A stretch of 44,398 bases of DNA, taken from the NCBI GenBank assembly GCA_035526825.1, contig DATLBT010000045.1, positions 1 through 44,398 of the forward strand, read 5' to 3'. A program made the position numbers and the translations under genes. Of this stretch, positions 23,472 through 32,344 are shown piece by piece. This DNA is from JACPFV01 sp035526825 (GTDB taxonomy: Bacteria > Pseudomonadota > Gammaproteobacteria > Nevskiales > Nevskiaceae). The notes under the pieces were generated by a model. The model saw nothing but the letters and a program-made list of their open reading frames with translations. It did no database searches and was not told the origin of the DNA. Within the stretch, counting starts at the first letter, position 1, and every line of letters starts with the position of its first letter.

Positions 23472-26090
23472 TCAGTAGCCGGTGACCTCGCGCGAGTAAA
23501 TCCGCCGGTTCTGGTCGTCGTTGGCGAGGCCGAAGGTGACCAGCGCGCGCGGGTTGTCGTCGTAATCGCCGTCCGCGTCGCGGTCGGTACGCAGCCACGG
23601 ATGCGTTCCGCTGATGAGCGCCTCGACATTGACCACGCCCGCCGTGCCGGGCGCGGTCAGGTTCAGGGTGAAGCGGCCGTTGGCGTTGGAGACCAGCGTC
23701 GGCGTGGTGCTCGCCCCCAGCGGCCCGGACAGATCGATGTTGCCGGTCGCCAGCATGTCGTCGGTGCAGTTGTCGGCGAGGCTCGGCTGGAAGCCGGTAT
23801 TCCAGTACTCGACGCGCAACGGCACCGCGAGCGAGCGCAGCTCGGAGCCCTGCGCGTTATCGATGACCAGTCGGCCGAAACGCATCGACTGGTTGTTGCC
23901 GCTGAAGTCGACGCCAAGGCCCGGGTCGGCGACGCCGAAGCTCGGCGCTGCCGGCGAGAAATCGATGCCGTCGGCCTCGCCCAGGGCCCCGAGCGTGATG
24001 GCGATGTCCGCATCGAACGGCACCAGCGGTGCCGCCGGCCGCGTAAACGCAAAGGTCGAGCCTGCTGCCAGCGTGATTTGCGCAATGCCGTTGCCGAGGT
24101 TCGCCACGGTGTTCTCGGGACTCGGCACGTTGACTGCCACAACCGTCCCCACTTCCGCGGCGACACTGGAGGCGCCAATCGACGCGGGCAGCTTGAACAA
24201 GGCGCCGGCGGTGTAGTTCCGGGTGACTGTCGGCGCGGCGTCGCCGGTCATGGCGGTAACGGTCGCGGTCGGGGCCACTGCGTAGCCGAAGCTTTGGCCC
24301 AGGTAAGTAAAGGAGTCGCTGCAGGCCGGATCGAACTCCGCCGCAAGCTCGGCAAAGGCAAAGTGGTCGGGCGTGAAGCGGCCAACGTCGGCGGTGCCCA
24401 CGATCCAGCGCTGCGCGTCAGTGCTCTGGCCGGCATCGGTATCGGACCAGGTCTTGTCGCGCAATTGCAAGGTGAACGCACCCGCCTCGTTGTAGCGCGC
24501 CTCCGCCGTGCTGCGCACGGCACCGGCCGCGCTCCAGGAGGGCGTGTTGAGGCTGCCGTTCACGGTCGCAGGGGCAAGGGCCGTGGTGTCGTGCGAGTTT
24601 TCCAGCGTGCCGGTGTAGGTCGATAGGGCGTTGCCGGACAGGTCGACCGCGGTGGCCTGGATGGTGAAGGGCTGGCCGGCGCGGTGCTGGGGGTCGCCGC
24701 TGGTCCCCGTATTGGTCAGCGGCGTAACGCCGGGAGTGGTCGGCGTACCGTGCGACGCCGTCACGACGAAATGATCTGGCCGCAGCGCGAAGCGGTCGGA
24801 CGAGCAGGCCACCGCGCCCGTGCTGGAATCGGTCATGCGCAGCGCAGCCTTGCGCAGCGCGTACGCGAAGAACGGTCCCGGCAGCGCAACGCGTCCGGCG
24901 TTGCCCGCGATGAAGGTGACCGCCGTGCTCATGCCCGTGACCGCGGTCCAGGTGGAATGGCAACCGGTGAAGGCGTTCACCGTGCCGTCGGTGGTTGCAT
25001 CCATCAGTTCCACGACGACCGTGCCGGTATAGGCAATGTCGATGCCGGTACTCAAGGCATTCAGCGCGACGATGTCGACGCCCGGCGCAGCGCCGGCAGC
25101 CTTGGTGCCGAGCGTACCGCTCAGCCCGTTGGCGCCGGTGTCGACGGCGTTGAACAGCCCCGGTGTGCCGCTGGTGACCGTATCGGCGAAGGTCAGGACG
25201 ATGTCATCCCACGACGAATCGTCCCGATTGCCCGCCGTGTCGATCGAATCGATCGTCAGCGTATGGACGACGCTGTCTTGCAGCAGCAGGTTGGTGCCCA
25301 GTGAATACGGCGCCGTCGCGCTGCTGCCCCGGTCGAGGCTGCCGAGCAGCAGGCCATCGACGTAAACGCGAGCCGCGGCGATGCCCGTCGTGATATCGCG
25401 CGCGCTGTAGAACGACAGGTCTATCAGGCGCTGATCCGTGTCCACTGTGAACGTCTCGGACACAGACGCCGCTTCGGCGCCATCGGGATAGAAGCGGTCA
25501 CCTGGACTCTGGTCGTAATCGTTATCTCCATCGACCGAAGCGGCGTTGTCGCCGATATGCCTCCGGCGGTTGAACATCCGGCTCGTGCTGGTCTGCGCGC
25601 TGAGCAGCGTGATCGATGAAAATCCGAAGTCGTTCTCGTCGTTCGAGTTGCCGCAGGCCGAGGGAAAATAGTCGAGGCCGCTGGGAGAGCTGCAACCGCC
25701 GTCGAGCCACAGGCTGTAGCTGCCGGGGGTCAGGACGAGGCTCGGCGAGAGGGTGAACGTATCTACGAGGAAAATCCCGGACCGGATGGTGCGGGTGCCG
25801 CCGAGCGACTGGATGTACACCTCCAGTTGCGTGCGGTCCGGGAAAATCGGGCCGTTCAGCCGCACGCCGGTAATGGTGGTGGTGGTGCTCAGGTGAAACT
25901 TGATCAGGGTGTTGTACATCGAGGCCCGACCTTGCGGGTCAAGCGGGGTAAAGCCGGAACACGCGGCCCCGCCGGCGGCAAAGTCGTTGCAGTCGCCGAC
26001 GTGCTGCGAACCTTGCAGCACGATGTCGGCCTGCGCGGGAGCCACGGTGGCAAGCGCCAGCAACAAGACGGCGTGGCGCAGTGGCGTCAC
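23472..26090 (-). CDS. mshQ: MSHA biogenesis protein MshQ (large exported adhesin-like protein)
   Basis: 872 residues, last gene of the MSHA cluster and probably a surface or pilus-tip component. Signal peptide (about 1-19, LATVAPAQA|D). The C-terminal half is the MshQ-type domain (DUF6701): CSSDRFALRPDHFVV, RFTPDHFAFAEL, CSDSFTYLGQSFGYA, and NCTDDMLATGNIDLSGPLG. The N-terminal part has Cys pairs (CNDFAAGGAAC) and a DNDYDQSPGDRF segment that may bind calcium. It ends NDDQNRRIYSREVTGY. The GTG at 26090 overlaps the mshP stop (GTGA). The mshQ family is poorly characterised; an adhesive role is inference. Confidence 0.88.
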   Translation of the reverse strand: MTPLRHAVLLLALATVAPAQADIVLQGSQHVGDCNDFAAGGAACSGFTPLDPQGRASMYNTLIKFHLSTTTTITGVRLNGPIFPDRTQLEVYIQSLGGTRTIRSGIFLVDTFTLSPSLVLTPGSYSLWLDGGCSSPSGLDYFPSACGNSNDENDFGFSSITLLSAQTSTSRMFNRRRHIGDNAASVDGDNDYDQSPGDRFYPDGAEAASVSETFTVDTDQRLIDLSFYSARDITTGIAAARVYVDGLLLGSLDRGSSATAPYSLGTNLLLQDSVVHTLTIDSIDTAGNRDDSSWDDIVLTFADTVTSGTPGLFNAVDTGANGLSGTLGTKAAGAAPGVDIVALNALSTGIDIAYTGTVVVELMDATTDGTVNAFTGCHSTWTAVTGMSTAVTFIAGNAGRVALPGPFFAYALRKAALRMTDSSTGAVACSSDRFALRPDHFVVTASHGTPTTPGVTPLTNTGTSGDPQHRAGQPFTIQATAVDLSGNALSTYTGTLENSHDTTALAPATVNGSLNTPSWSAAGAVRSTAEARYNEAGAFTLQLRDKTWSDTDAGQSTDAQRWIVGTADVGRFTPDHFAFAELAAEFDPACSDSFTYLGQSFGYAVAPTATVTAMTGDAAPTVTRNYTAGALFKLPASIGASSVAAEVGTVVAVNVPSPENTVANLGNGIAQITLAAGSTFAFTRPAAPLVPFDADIAITLGALGEADGIDFSPAAPSFGVADPGLGVDFSGNNQSMRFGRLVIDNAQGSELRSLAVPLRVEYWNTGFQPSLADNCTDDMLATGNIDLSGPLGASTTPTLVSNANGRFTLNLTAPGTAGVVNVEALISGTHPWLRTDRDADGDYDDNPRALVTFGLANDDQNRRIYSREVTGY

Positions 26091-26506
26091 GGGTTGATCA
26101 ACTTGGATTGCACGCGCCGCTGCACGAAGTCCGGCGAGCCGTAATTCCCGGACTGCGCCGTGACGTCGACGGTGTAATACGCATGCGAAGTGCCACCCAG
26201 GTCGTGGTCGGTGCGCGTGCACGTCACCGACACGGTGAAGGTCGAGAGCGAGCCGGCGAGCGCCAGGGTATGCGGACCGGTGGCGCAACCGCCTGCAGTT
26301 GTGGCGAAAGCCCACTCGACGCCGGCTCGCGCAGCGTAGTTGGCTCGCACACTCTGGATCATCTGTGCGCTGGTGGTGTGCTGCACCGTGCTCAGCGTCA
26401 TCATCGAGGCACCGAGCGCGACCAGCACCACCATCAGGAAAATGGCGGAGACGAGCGTAAACCCTGCCCCGAGTCGCGGCAGCGGTATCGAGGGGCCGCG
26501 CTGCAT
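26087..26506 (-). CDS. mshP: MSHA biogenesis protein MshP (PilX-like minor pilin)
   Basis: 139 residues. A short basic leader ends in LGAGFTLVSAIFLMVVLVAL, which looks like a prepilin segment (cleavage G|F) but lacks the Glu at position 5, as is usual for PilX/GspK-like minor pilins. A C-terminal Cys pair (CATG and CTRT) may form a disulfide. Start ATG at 26506 overlaps the mshO stop (TGATG); an adjacent GTG at 26509 is possible. Expected at the pilus tip or in priming assembly (family knowledge). Confidence 0.87.
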   Translation of the reverse strand: MQRGPSIPLPRLGAGFTLVSAIFLMVVLVALGASMMTLSTVQHTTSAQMIQSVRANYAARAGVEWAFATTAGGCATGPHTLALAGSLSTFTVSVTCTRTDHDLGGTSHAYYTVDVTAQSGNYGSPDFVQRRVQSKLINP

Positions 26507-27417
26507 CACGGCAGGTTGCCCAAATGCACCTGCCGCACCAGCCGGATGCGCTCGAGCGGCTGTGCCGCATCCGCCAGCTCCACCGCGAGGGTCACCACCG
26601 CACTGCGCTGGGCGGTGCCGGGGTCGTAGGCAAAACGGCAGGCGGAGACGTAGTCGTCGATGACGACGGCGGTCGTGCCACCGGCGGGCGTGGCGCTCTG
26701 CACCGCGTTCACCGAATAACCGTCATGGCGCAGCAGGTCGCGCACCGCGGTATCGCAACGCCAGGTCACGGGTCCGCCGACGAGGAACACGCGCCGCGTC
26801 GGCGATTCGTAGCGGAAGCGATGGCCCGGCGTGAGCGTGACGGCGTATTCGTTCACACCTCCGATGGTGACGGGCGTGCCGCTCAGGCCGACGACACCGG
26901 CGGGTGTCATGACGCCCTCGGTCTCGCCACCACCGCCGATGAGGGTCGGCGCAGCATAGGGGTTGGCATCGGAAAGCGGCCCCAGCGGATACACCGCGAG
27001 GCGCAGCAAACCTGCTGCCACACCCTGGCTGTTGAGCGGGCGCAGCGTGTTGAAGCCGGCGTCGGCCACGTCGAAGCGCAGCACGTTCGCGTCGCCGGCA
27101 CCGGGCGCGGCCTCGCTGCGGTAACGGTCGCCATCGAGCGTCAGCAGCATCTCGATCGAGCTGCCGCTGATGCGCACGCTGTTGGGCAGCGCGACACGCA
27201 GGTCACGGCCCATGCGCACCAACGCCAACTGCGCCGCGTCGACCAGTTGCGCGCGGCGGGCCTGGTCGAAGAATCCCTGGATCGGCCCCGAGATGAAGCT
27301 GCCGATAACGGCGGCGATGACGCCGGTGATCGAGATCACCACGACCAACTCCACCAGCGAAAAGCCGCCGCCGAGACGAGTTGTCCGGAGGGCGCGTGGC
27401 GAGGGCGGGTCGGGCAT
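26506..27417 (-). CDS. mshO: MSHA biogenesis protein MshO (prepilin-like)
   Basis: 303-residue pseudopilin/minor pilin. After a 23-residue leader comes the type IV prepilin signature LGGGFSLVELVVVIS with cleavage G|F and Glu at position 5, then a long hydrophobic helix and a large C-terminal domain. CDTAVRDLLRHDGY and YVSACRFAYDPG supply Cys residues for a disulfide. GspJ/PilW-like length. First gene of the mshO-mshP-mshQ group; upstream is a 170-bp divergent gap to the c-di-GMP enzyme gene. The ATG at 27417 gives a leader of suitable length. Confidence 0.9.
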   Translation of the reverse strand: MPDPPSPRALRTTRLGGGFSLVELVVVISITGVIAAVIGSFISGPIQGFFDQARRAQLVDAAQLALVRMGRDLRVALPNSVRISGSSIEMLLTLDGDRYRSEAAPGAGDANVLRFDVADAGFNTLRPLNSQGVAAGLLRLAVYPLGPLSDANPYAAPTLIGGGGETEGVMTPAGVVGLSGTPVTIGGVNEYAVTLTPGHRFRYESPTRRVFLVGGPVTWRCDTAVRDLLRHDGYSVNAVQSATPAGGTTAVVIDDYVSACRFAYDPGTAQRSAVVTLAVELADAAQPLERIRLVRQVHLGNLP

Positions 27418-27587
27418 TTCAGCAGGGCACGGATGCGGCAAGATTTTCCAACTTTAGCGAATGCGGAACGTGCCAGGTCTGGTGAGTATTGTGCCGCCTC
27501 GGGTAATCGCGTAGCTTGACCCGCGGGGGCTCTTTCCGGGGCTTTTTTTTTGATTGCCGGCCCCCAAACCGCTGGGGAAGAGACTGG

Positions 27588-30500
27588 ATGGATGGTGTGA
27601 AGACGAGCCAGCGCGCTCGCCTGCTGGCATTGCTCCTCGGGATCCTGATCCTGGGAGTGATCGGCCAGTCCATGGTGATCAAAATGTACCTGCTCGAGGA
27701 TTTCCGGCGCCTCGAGGAGTCACAGGTCCGGGCGAGCGGCCGCCTGATCAACCTCTGGCTCGACAATTTCCTGCAGCCCCTCGACACGCTGGCCCGCTCG
27801 TCAGCCGACGCCGCCAACGCACGCGGCTGGCCGGCCGAGCTGCTGGATACGGCCGAGCGGCGCAGTACGGTCATTGACGTAGCGGCGGTCATCGGTCCGG
27901 ATGGTTCACTTTTGCGCGGCTTTGCCCGCGGTCCCAACGGTGGCGCCGCGCCGCTGTCCGCCGAGACCGCGTCCTATCTGCAGCGCCATATGCCCCTGCC
28001 GGCGGGCGGTTCGGCGGGCTGGATCGCTACGCCGGGCAGCCTGCTCGCCACCGCTGCGCGGCCCCAGGGCCGCGAGGGCGTGCTGGTCCTCGGGCGCTAT
28101 TTCACCGGCAATGACCTCGTTGCCTTGCAGGACATCAGCGGCACACGGCTCGACGTGATGGCCGGGTCCGATACCGCGGACGGCTCCGGCGGCGTCCGTG
28201 GCGAGGTCACGCGCGGCGGCGAGGGCAACCGCCCATTGCAGATTTGCCAGCCGCTAACGCCCTCGCTCAATCCCAACCGGGCCGCGCTGTGCGTCCAGTT
28301 GCAGGACTCGATCTACCTGCGTGGCAAGGCCAGCGCCGATGACCTGCGCCTCGCCACCATCGGCGGTTTCGTGCTTTTGATCCTGTCGGCCGCGCTGTTT
28401 CTCGACCGTGCATTGCTGCGCCGCCTGCAGCGCCTGGTCGTCGAACTGGGCGGGGCGCGGGAAACCAGCACCGAGGCGCTCGAAAACGCCCTGACCCGCG
28501 ATGCGCGCACCCAGGACGAGCTCGGCCAGCTGTCTGGCGGCATGAGCGGCCTGCTGACGCGCGTCCGCAACGTCGAAAAGGACCTGCGCCTGCAGCAGCA
28601 GAATTTCCGCAGCCTGACCGAGTCGACCGGCGTCGGTATTTTCGTCATTGCCGACCGCATCCGTTACGCCAATCCGTTTGCGGAGCTGCTGACCGGCTAT
28701 ACGTTCCTCGACCTGCTCGAGAAGCGCCTGCCGGACCTGCTGCACCGTAACGATCGCGAGCGCATCGATGCGCGGCTGTACGACACCCTGGCCGGCAAGA
28801 CGCGCCGCATGGAGTTCGACGAGGTTCGTGGCTTGCGCAAGAACGGCACGCCGTACTGGGCGCGCCTGCACACGGTGGCAATTTCATACGAGGAGATGCC
28901 GGCGGTGCTGGTGACCCTCTACGACACCTCCGAGCAGCGCCACCTCGAAGCGGTTTTGGCGCGTGAGAAAGAACGCCTGCAGATCATCCTGGCGTCGATC
29001 GGCGAGGGCATCGTCTCGCTCGATCCTGCCGGCAACGTCAATTACATGAACACCGCGGCCGAGCGCCTGATCGGCCACACGGCGACGACCGTGATCGGCA
29101 AGGCTTTCAGCGAGGTCGCATTCTTCGCGGATCCCAAGACCAACCGGCCGTTGCCACCGTCGGTGATGGAAGTGGTCAAGACCGGCGGCGCCACGGTGGC
29201 CGCGAACCTGATGACGCCGTTCGGCGATACGCGCCAGGTCGAGGTGCACGCCTCGCGCATGCAATCCGGCGAGGGGATCAACCGCCCCGGATCGGTCATC
29301 GTGCTGCGCGATGTCTCCGAGCTGCGCCGCGTCACGCAGAACCTCGAGTACCAGGCTGCTCACGACGAGCTCACGGGCCTGGTCAACCGCCGCGAGTTCA
29401 ACCACCGCCTGCAGGACGCGATCGATCGCTGCCGCAAGACCGGCGAGCCTTACGCGCTGTGCTACGTCGACCTCGACCAGTTCAAGACCGTCAACGACAT
29501 CTGCGGCCACCACGCCGGCGACTTGCTGCTGCAGCAGATCACCGCGAGCCTGCGCCAGCACATCCGCGAGCACGACACCCTCGCCCGCCTTGGTGGCGAC
29601 GAGTTCGGCTTGCTGCTCGCGCGCTGCCCGGCCGAGCAGGCGGTCGCTTACGCCAACGAATTGCGCGGCGCGATCAGCGAGGTCCGCTTCACCTGGGCCG
29701 GACGCGTGTTCACCCTCGACGCCTCCGTCGGCATCACGATGCTGAACCACATCGAGGGCAACCTCGACGAGGCACTGTCGATCGCCGACGCCACCTGCTA
29801 CGTCGCCAAGGAGCAGGGCCGCAATCGCGTGCGCCTGTATCGTCCAGGTGACGTCGACCTGCAGCGCCAATTCGGCCACATGCGCTGGGCCCAGCGCCTG
29901 AAGGACGCGCTCGAGGGCAACCAGTTCCGGCTGTACCAGCAGAACCTGGTGCCGCTGACGGGCCGCGCCGAAGGCCCGCCCGCTTGTGAAGTGCTGCTGC
30001 GCTTGCAGGAAAGCGACGGGCGCCTCGTCTCTGCCGCCGACTTCCTCGAGGCCGCGGAGCGTTACCAGCTGATGCCTGCGATCGACCGGCTCGTCGTGCT
30101 CGGCGTCATCGAGCACATGCGCCTCGACCGCACACCGCGCCGCTATTTCGTGAACCTTTCCGGCCAGAGCCTGGGCGACGACGGCTTCCACGCCTTCCTG
30201 CTGGAGACGCTGGCGCGGACCCCCGAAGCCGCCCAGTGGCTCACCTTCGAGGTCACCGAGACCGCGGTCATCTCGACGTTGTCGAAGGCGCGCAAGATCA
30301 TGACGCTGCTGCGCGAGCGGGGCTGCACCTTTGCGCTCGACGACTTCGGCACCGGTATGTCGTCGTTTGTCTATCTCAAGGAGCTCGAGGTGCAGTACCT
30401 GAAGATCGCGGGCCCGTTCGTGCGCAACATGGCGACGAGCACGCTGGACGCAGCGATCGTCAGCAACTTTGCGGCGTTCGGCCGCCAGATGGGCCTGCAG

Positions 30501-30671
30501 ACCATCGCCGAGTGGGTCGAGAACGAACGCACGCTGAAGCTCCTGCGCGAACTCGGCGTCGACTTCGCCCAGGGTTTCCTGCTCGACCAGCCGGTGCCGA
30601 TGGTGCTGATGCCGGCGTCGATCGCGGAGGCCGTGGCCGGCAAGCCTGCCAATGACGGCAAGGCGGCCTGA
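27588..30671 (+). CDS. Membrane PAS-PAS-GGDEF-EAL cyclic-di-GMP enzyme inside the MSHA locus
   Basis: 1027 residues. TM1 (about 12-34), a periplasmic sensor region (35-260), TM2 (about 262-284), a linker helix, two PAS domains (from about 338 and 464), GGDEF (about 595-755) and EAL (about 775-1015). The GGDEF site is intact (RLGGDEFG, 669-673) with an I-site RxxD (REHD) five residues before it. The EAL motif reads CEVLLRL, and the other catalytic positions are kept: Asn in VNLSGQ, Glu in FEVTET, Asp in LDDFGTG, Lys in YLKIAG, Glu in IAEWVEN, Gln in FAQGFL. Both activities are therefore possible. It lies on the strand opposite the msh genes, between mshO and mshD, with stops abutting mshD. The GGGGAAGAG site fixes the ATG at 27588. 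Likely makes or removes the signal that MshE binds (inference). Confidence 0.94.
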   Translation: MDGVKTSQRARLLALLLGILILGVIGQSMVIKMYLLEDFRRLEESQVRASGRLINLWLDNFLQPLDTLARSSADAANARGWPAELLDTAERRSTVIDVAAVIGPDGSLLRGFARGPNGGAAPLSAETASYLQRHMPLPAGGSAGWIATPGSLLATAARPQGREGVLVLGRYFTGNDLVALQDISGTRLDVMAGSDTADGSGGVRGEVTRGGEGNRPLQICQPLTPSLNPNRAALCVQLQDSIYLRGKASADDLRLATIGGFVLLILSAALFLDRALLRRLQRLVVELGGARETSTEALENALTRDARTQDELGQLSGGMSGLLTRVRNVEKDLRLQQQNFRSLTESTGVGIFVIADRIRYANPFAELLTGYTFLDLLEKRLPDLLHRNDRERIDARLYDTLAGKTRRMEFDEVRGLRKNGTPYWARLHTVAISYEEMPAVLVTLYDTSEQRHLEAVLAREKERLQIILASIGEGIVSLDPAGNVNYMNTAAERLIGHTATTVIGKAFSEVAFFADPKTNRPLPPSVMEVVKTGGATVAANLMTPFGDTRQVEVHASRMQSGEGINRPGSVIVLRDVSELRRVTQNLEYQAAHDELTGLVNRREFNHRLQDAIDRCRKTGEPYALCYVDLDQFKTVNDICGHHAGDLLLQQITASLRQHIREHDTLARLGGDEFGLLLARCPAEQAVAYANELRGAISEVRFTWAGRVFTLDASVGITMLNHIEGNLDEALSIADATCYVAKEQGRNRVRLYRPGDVDLQRQFGHMRWAQRLKDALEGNQFRLYQQNLVPLTGRAEGPPACEVLLRLQESDGRLVSAADFLEAAERYQLMPAIDRLVVLGVIEHMRLDRTPRRYFVNLSGQSLGDDGFHAFLLETLARTPEAAQWLTFEVTETAVISTLSKARKIMTLLRERGCTFALDDFGTGMSSFVYLKELEVQYLKIAGPFVRNMATSTLDAAIVSNFAAFGRQMGLQTIAEWVENERTLKLLRELGVDFAQGFLLDQPVPMVLMPASIAEAVAGKPANDGKAA

Positions 30672-31160
30672 TCAATTGGCGCGGTAGCCCGTCAGGGTGA
30701 AATCGACGACGTTGCCGTAGCGCACCCGCACGTCGACGCGCGCCATGGTCGCGCCATTCACCACCTGGTTTGGCAGCACGGCCACGTCAACGGAGTAGCC
30801 CGGCAGGTCCGGCTGGCCGTCAGCGTCCCAGTCGTTGCTGCCGGCCTGGTTCAGCGGCGGCGAGTCGGAAATACCCGCGTAATCCTGGACGTCGTTGAAG
30901 GCTGAGCGCGTCTCGCCCTCCGCGCCGCCGGTTTCCGTGACGCCGGCGCGCGGGTCGGCCACCGGTCGCGCCAGGATTTCGTCGAGGTAACCCTCCGCCA
31001 CTGCGAGCGCCTGCTGCTGCACCATCGGGTCTGCGCTGTGGCGCACGGCGCTGGCATACACCAGCAGGACGCCGGTCGCGGCAATGCTGATCACCACGAT
31101 GGCGATGATCAATTCGATCAGGTTGACGCCGCGCTGTTGGCGCGCGGACAGCGCTTTCAC
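30672..31160 (-). CDS. mshD: MSHA pilin-like protein MshD
   Basis: 162-residue minor pilin. The leader MKALSARQQRG precedes VNLIELIIAIVVISIAATG, a type IV prepilin helix with cleavage after Gly and Glu at +5. The periplasmic part has LAVAEGYLDEILARP, the GspI/PilV-like motif of this group. GTG start at 31160 overlaps the mshC stop (GTGA). Its stop abuts the stop of the convergent GGDEF-EAL gene with no gap. Confidence 0.9.
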   Translation of the reverse strand: MKALSARQQRGVNLIELIIAIVVISIAATGVLLVYASAVRHSADPMVQQQALAVAEGYLDEILARPVADPRAGVTETGGAEGETRSAFNDVQDYAGISDSPPLNQAGSNDWDADGQPDLPGYSVDVAVLPNQVVNGATMARVDVRVRYGNVVDFTLTGYRAN

Positions 31161-31642
31161 TGAACCTCGACGTAGCCGCTGCGCGCGGTGATGCGCACTG
31201 CAGCGCCGGTGAGCGCGATCGACAGGTCGCTGGTCAGCTCGGTGCCGCCGACCCTGGGCGCGCCAGTGGACTGGAAGTCCACGGTCGTCAGCGTGTCGAT
31301 GGTAACGCCCGCCGGCGCGGTCCCGGCGAAGGCCTCGCCAGTGCCGGGGTGCAGCACGTTGCGAACCAGGGAGGGGTCACAGCTGCCGCCATGGACCGGC
31401 GCGTTTTGCGGCTGCAACAGCGCGTAATGCCTTGCATCGCTGATCGTGAACCGCACCGGGCAGCCGCTGGTGACCGCCAGTTTTTGCGCGTAGCGGGCGG
31501 CCGCGGCGAGTTCGTGGGCAAATGCGGGGCCCTCGAACGCCCCGCTGTCCCAGAAGCGCGGCGCGGCAGCCGCGGCGAGGATCGCCATGAGGACGATCAC
31601 CACGATCAGCTCCACCAGCGTGAACCCGCGTGACGCATTCAT
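31157..31642 (-). CDS. mshC: MSHA pilin-like protein MshC
   Basis: 161-residue minor pilin of the GspH/FimT type. MNASRGFTLVELIVVIVLMAILAA-type opening with cleavage G|F and Glu at +5, then AAPRFWDSGAFEGPAFAHELAAAARYAQKLAV, typical of MshC, and a disulfide candidate pair (SGCPVRF, GGSCDPS). ATG at 31642 chosen for the standard short leader. Lies downstream of mshA across an intrinsic terminator, so its level is probably well below that of mshA. Confidence 0.9.
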   Translation of the reverse strand: MNASRGFTLVELIVVIVLMAILAAAAAPRFWDSGAFEGPAFAHELAAAARYAQKLAVTSGCPVRFTISDARHYALLQPQNAPVHGGSCDPSLVRNVLHPGTGEAFAGTAPAGVTIDTLTTVDFQSTGAPRVGGTELTSDLSIALTGAAVRITARSGYVEVQ

Positions 31643-31659
31643 GGCCGTGGGCTCAAACG

Positions 31660-31682
31660 AAAAAGGCGGCCTTGCGGCCGCC
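31660..31682 (-). terminator. Intrinsic terminator between mshA and mshC
   Basis: On the minus strand a perfect 7-bp stem GGCGGCC / GGCCGCC closes a GCAA (GNRA) loop and is followed by TTTTT. It lies 20 nt after the mshA stop and just before mshC. It should terminate most mshA transcripts and let only read-through reach the minor pilins, a common way to make the major pilin abundant. Confidence 0.85.
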
Positions 31683-31701
31683 TCTGTACGTACACCACGG
31701 C

Positions 31702-32157
31702 TCAATTGCAGTCGGAAGTGTCGACCGTGACCGAGGCCGCTCCGCCCGCCGCGGCCTCGGTGTAGGTCGCCGCGCACGTCGTGACGGTAACCGCGAGGCT
31801 TTTCGGCACGAACCGGATCGCCGGCGGTGTGCCCGCCGCGGCCGGTGCGTGGAAGCCATCCATCGTGGTCATCGCGGCCTGGATGCCTGCCGTGGTCGGA
31901 TAGCCGTTTGACATTGCAATCGGCTGGCCCTCCAGTTCGATCGGCCCCGGGGCCCGGGCCAGCGACAGGCCATGCAGCAAGGCCATGGTGCTGCGCATGC
32001 TGCCCGCAAGCCCGCTCACTGCCGCGGCGCGAGCCTCGACATTGATGTTGATGAAGCGCGGGATGGCGAAGGCGGCGAGGATGCCGAGGATGACGATGAC
32101 GACGACCAACTCGATGAGCGTGAAACCCCCTTGCGGGGTCTTGCGTGAAGCCAGCAT
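31702..32157 (-). CDS. mshA: MSHA major prepilin MshA
   Basis: 151-residue major pilin subunit. The leader MLASRKTPQGG precedes GFTLIELVVVIVILGILAA, with cleavage G|F and Glu at +5, then FAIPRFININVEARAAAVSGLAGSMRS, the MshA-type N-terminal helix. The pair of C-terminal cysteines (VTTCAATY and TSDCN) forms the expected D-region disulfide. A GAGGAC site 6-7 nt before the ATG at 32157 and two stable leader hairpins suggest efficient, stable translation. It is followed by a strong terminator. A separate leaf prepilin peptidase (PilD) is needed and is not in this window. Confidence 0.95.
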   Translation of the reverse strand: MLASRKTPQGGFTLIELVVVIVILGILAAFAIPRFININVEARAAAVSGLAGSMRSTMALLHGLSLARAPGPIELEGQPIAMSNGYPTTAGIQAAMTTMDGFHAPAAAGTPPAIRFVPKSLAVTVTTCAATYTEAAAGGAASVTVDTSDCN

Positions 32158-32170
32158 GGTTGAGTCCTCA

Positions 32171-32198
32171 GGTTGGCGCGGCCGCAGCCGCGACAACC
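32171..32198 (-). promoter_or_regulatory. mshA leader hairpin 1 with UNCG-type loop
   Basis: On the minus strand GGTTG-t-CGCGGC, loop TGCG, GCCGCG-c-CAACC: 11 bp with one internal mismatch, ending just before the mshA ribosome-binding site. The C(UGCG)G loop is of the very stable UNCG class. Likely stabilises the 5' end of mshA mRNA or affects its start (inference). Confidence 0.6.
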
Positions 32199-32227
32199 TT
32201 GCAGGTTGAGAATCCGGGTATTTCGTT

Positions 32228-32241
32228 ACGGCCGCAGCCGT
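32228..32241 (-). promoter_or_regulatory. mshA leader hairpin 2 with the same UNCG-type loop
   Basis: On the minus strand ACGGC, loop TGCG, GCCGT. It shares the 12-bp sequence CGGCTGCGGCCG (plus strand CGGCCGCAGCCG at 32179 and 32229) with hairpin 1, exactly 50 bp apart. Confidence 0.55.
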
Positions 32242-32265
32242 TTCGCATTCTCCGGGCCCGGCCGA

Positions 32266-32294
32266 ATCCTCGCCCGGTACCCCCCTCGACGCAA
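32266..32294 (-). promoter_or_regulatory. Weak candidate promoter for mshA
   Basis: On the minus strand TTGCGT (32294-32289), a 17-nt spacer and GAGGAT (32271-32266). The -35 is fair, the -10 poor. It would give a leader of about 100 nt containing both hairpins. No sigma-54 GG-N10-GC site is seen in this gap, although pilin genes often have one. Confidence 0.25.
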
Positions 32295-32344
32295 GTCGAA
32301 TGCATCACGACCGACGTGCCGCCGGTCCCCCGTACACCGCCCGT

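Noticed and set aside
27464..27475. A TGGCACG element on the minus strand upstream of mshO, like a sigma-54 -24 box.
   Set aside because: No GC doublet lies 10 nt after the GG; the nearest is 8 nt away, so the -12 spacing is wrong for sigma-54.
27518..27551. T9 run after GC-rich sequence upstream of the GGDEF-EAL gene, possibly an attenuator or c-di-GMP riboswitch.
   Set aside because: Only a 4-bp stem (CCCG/CGGG) can form before the T run, and I find no GEMM-type conserved core in the 170-bp gap.
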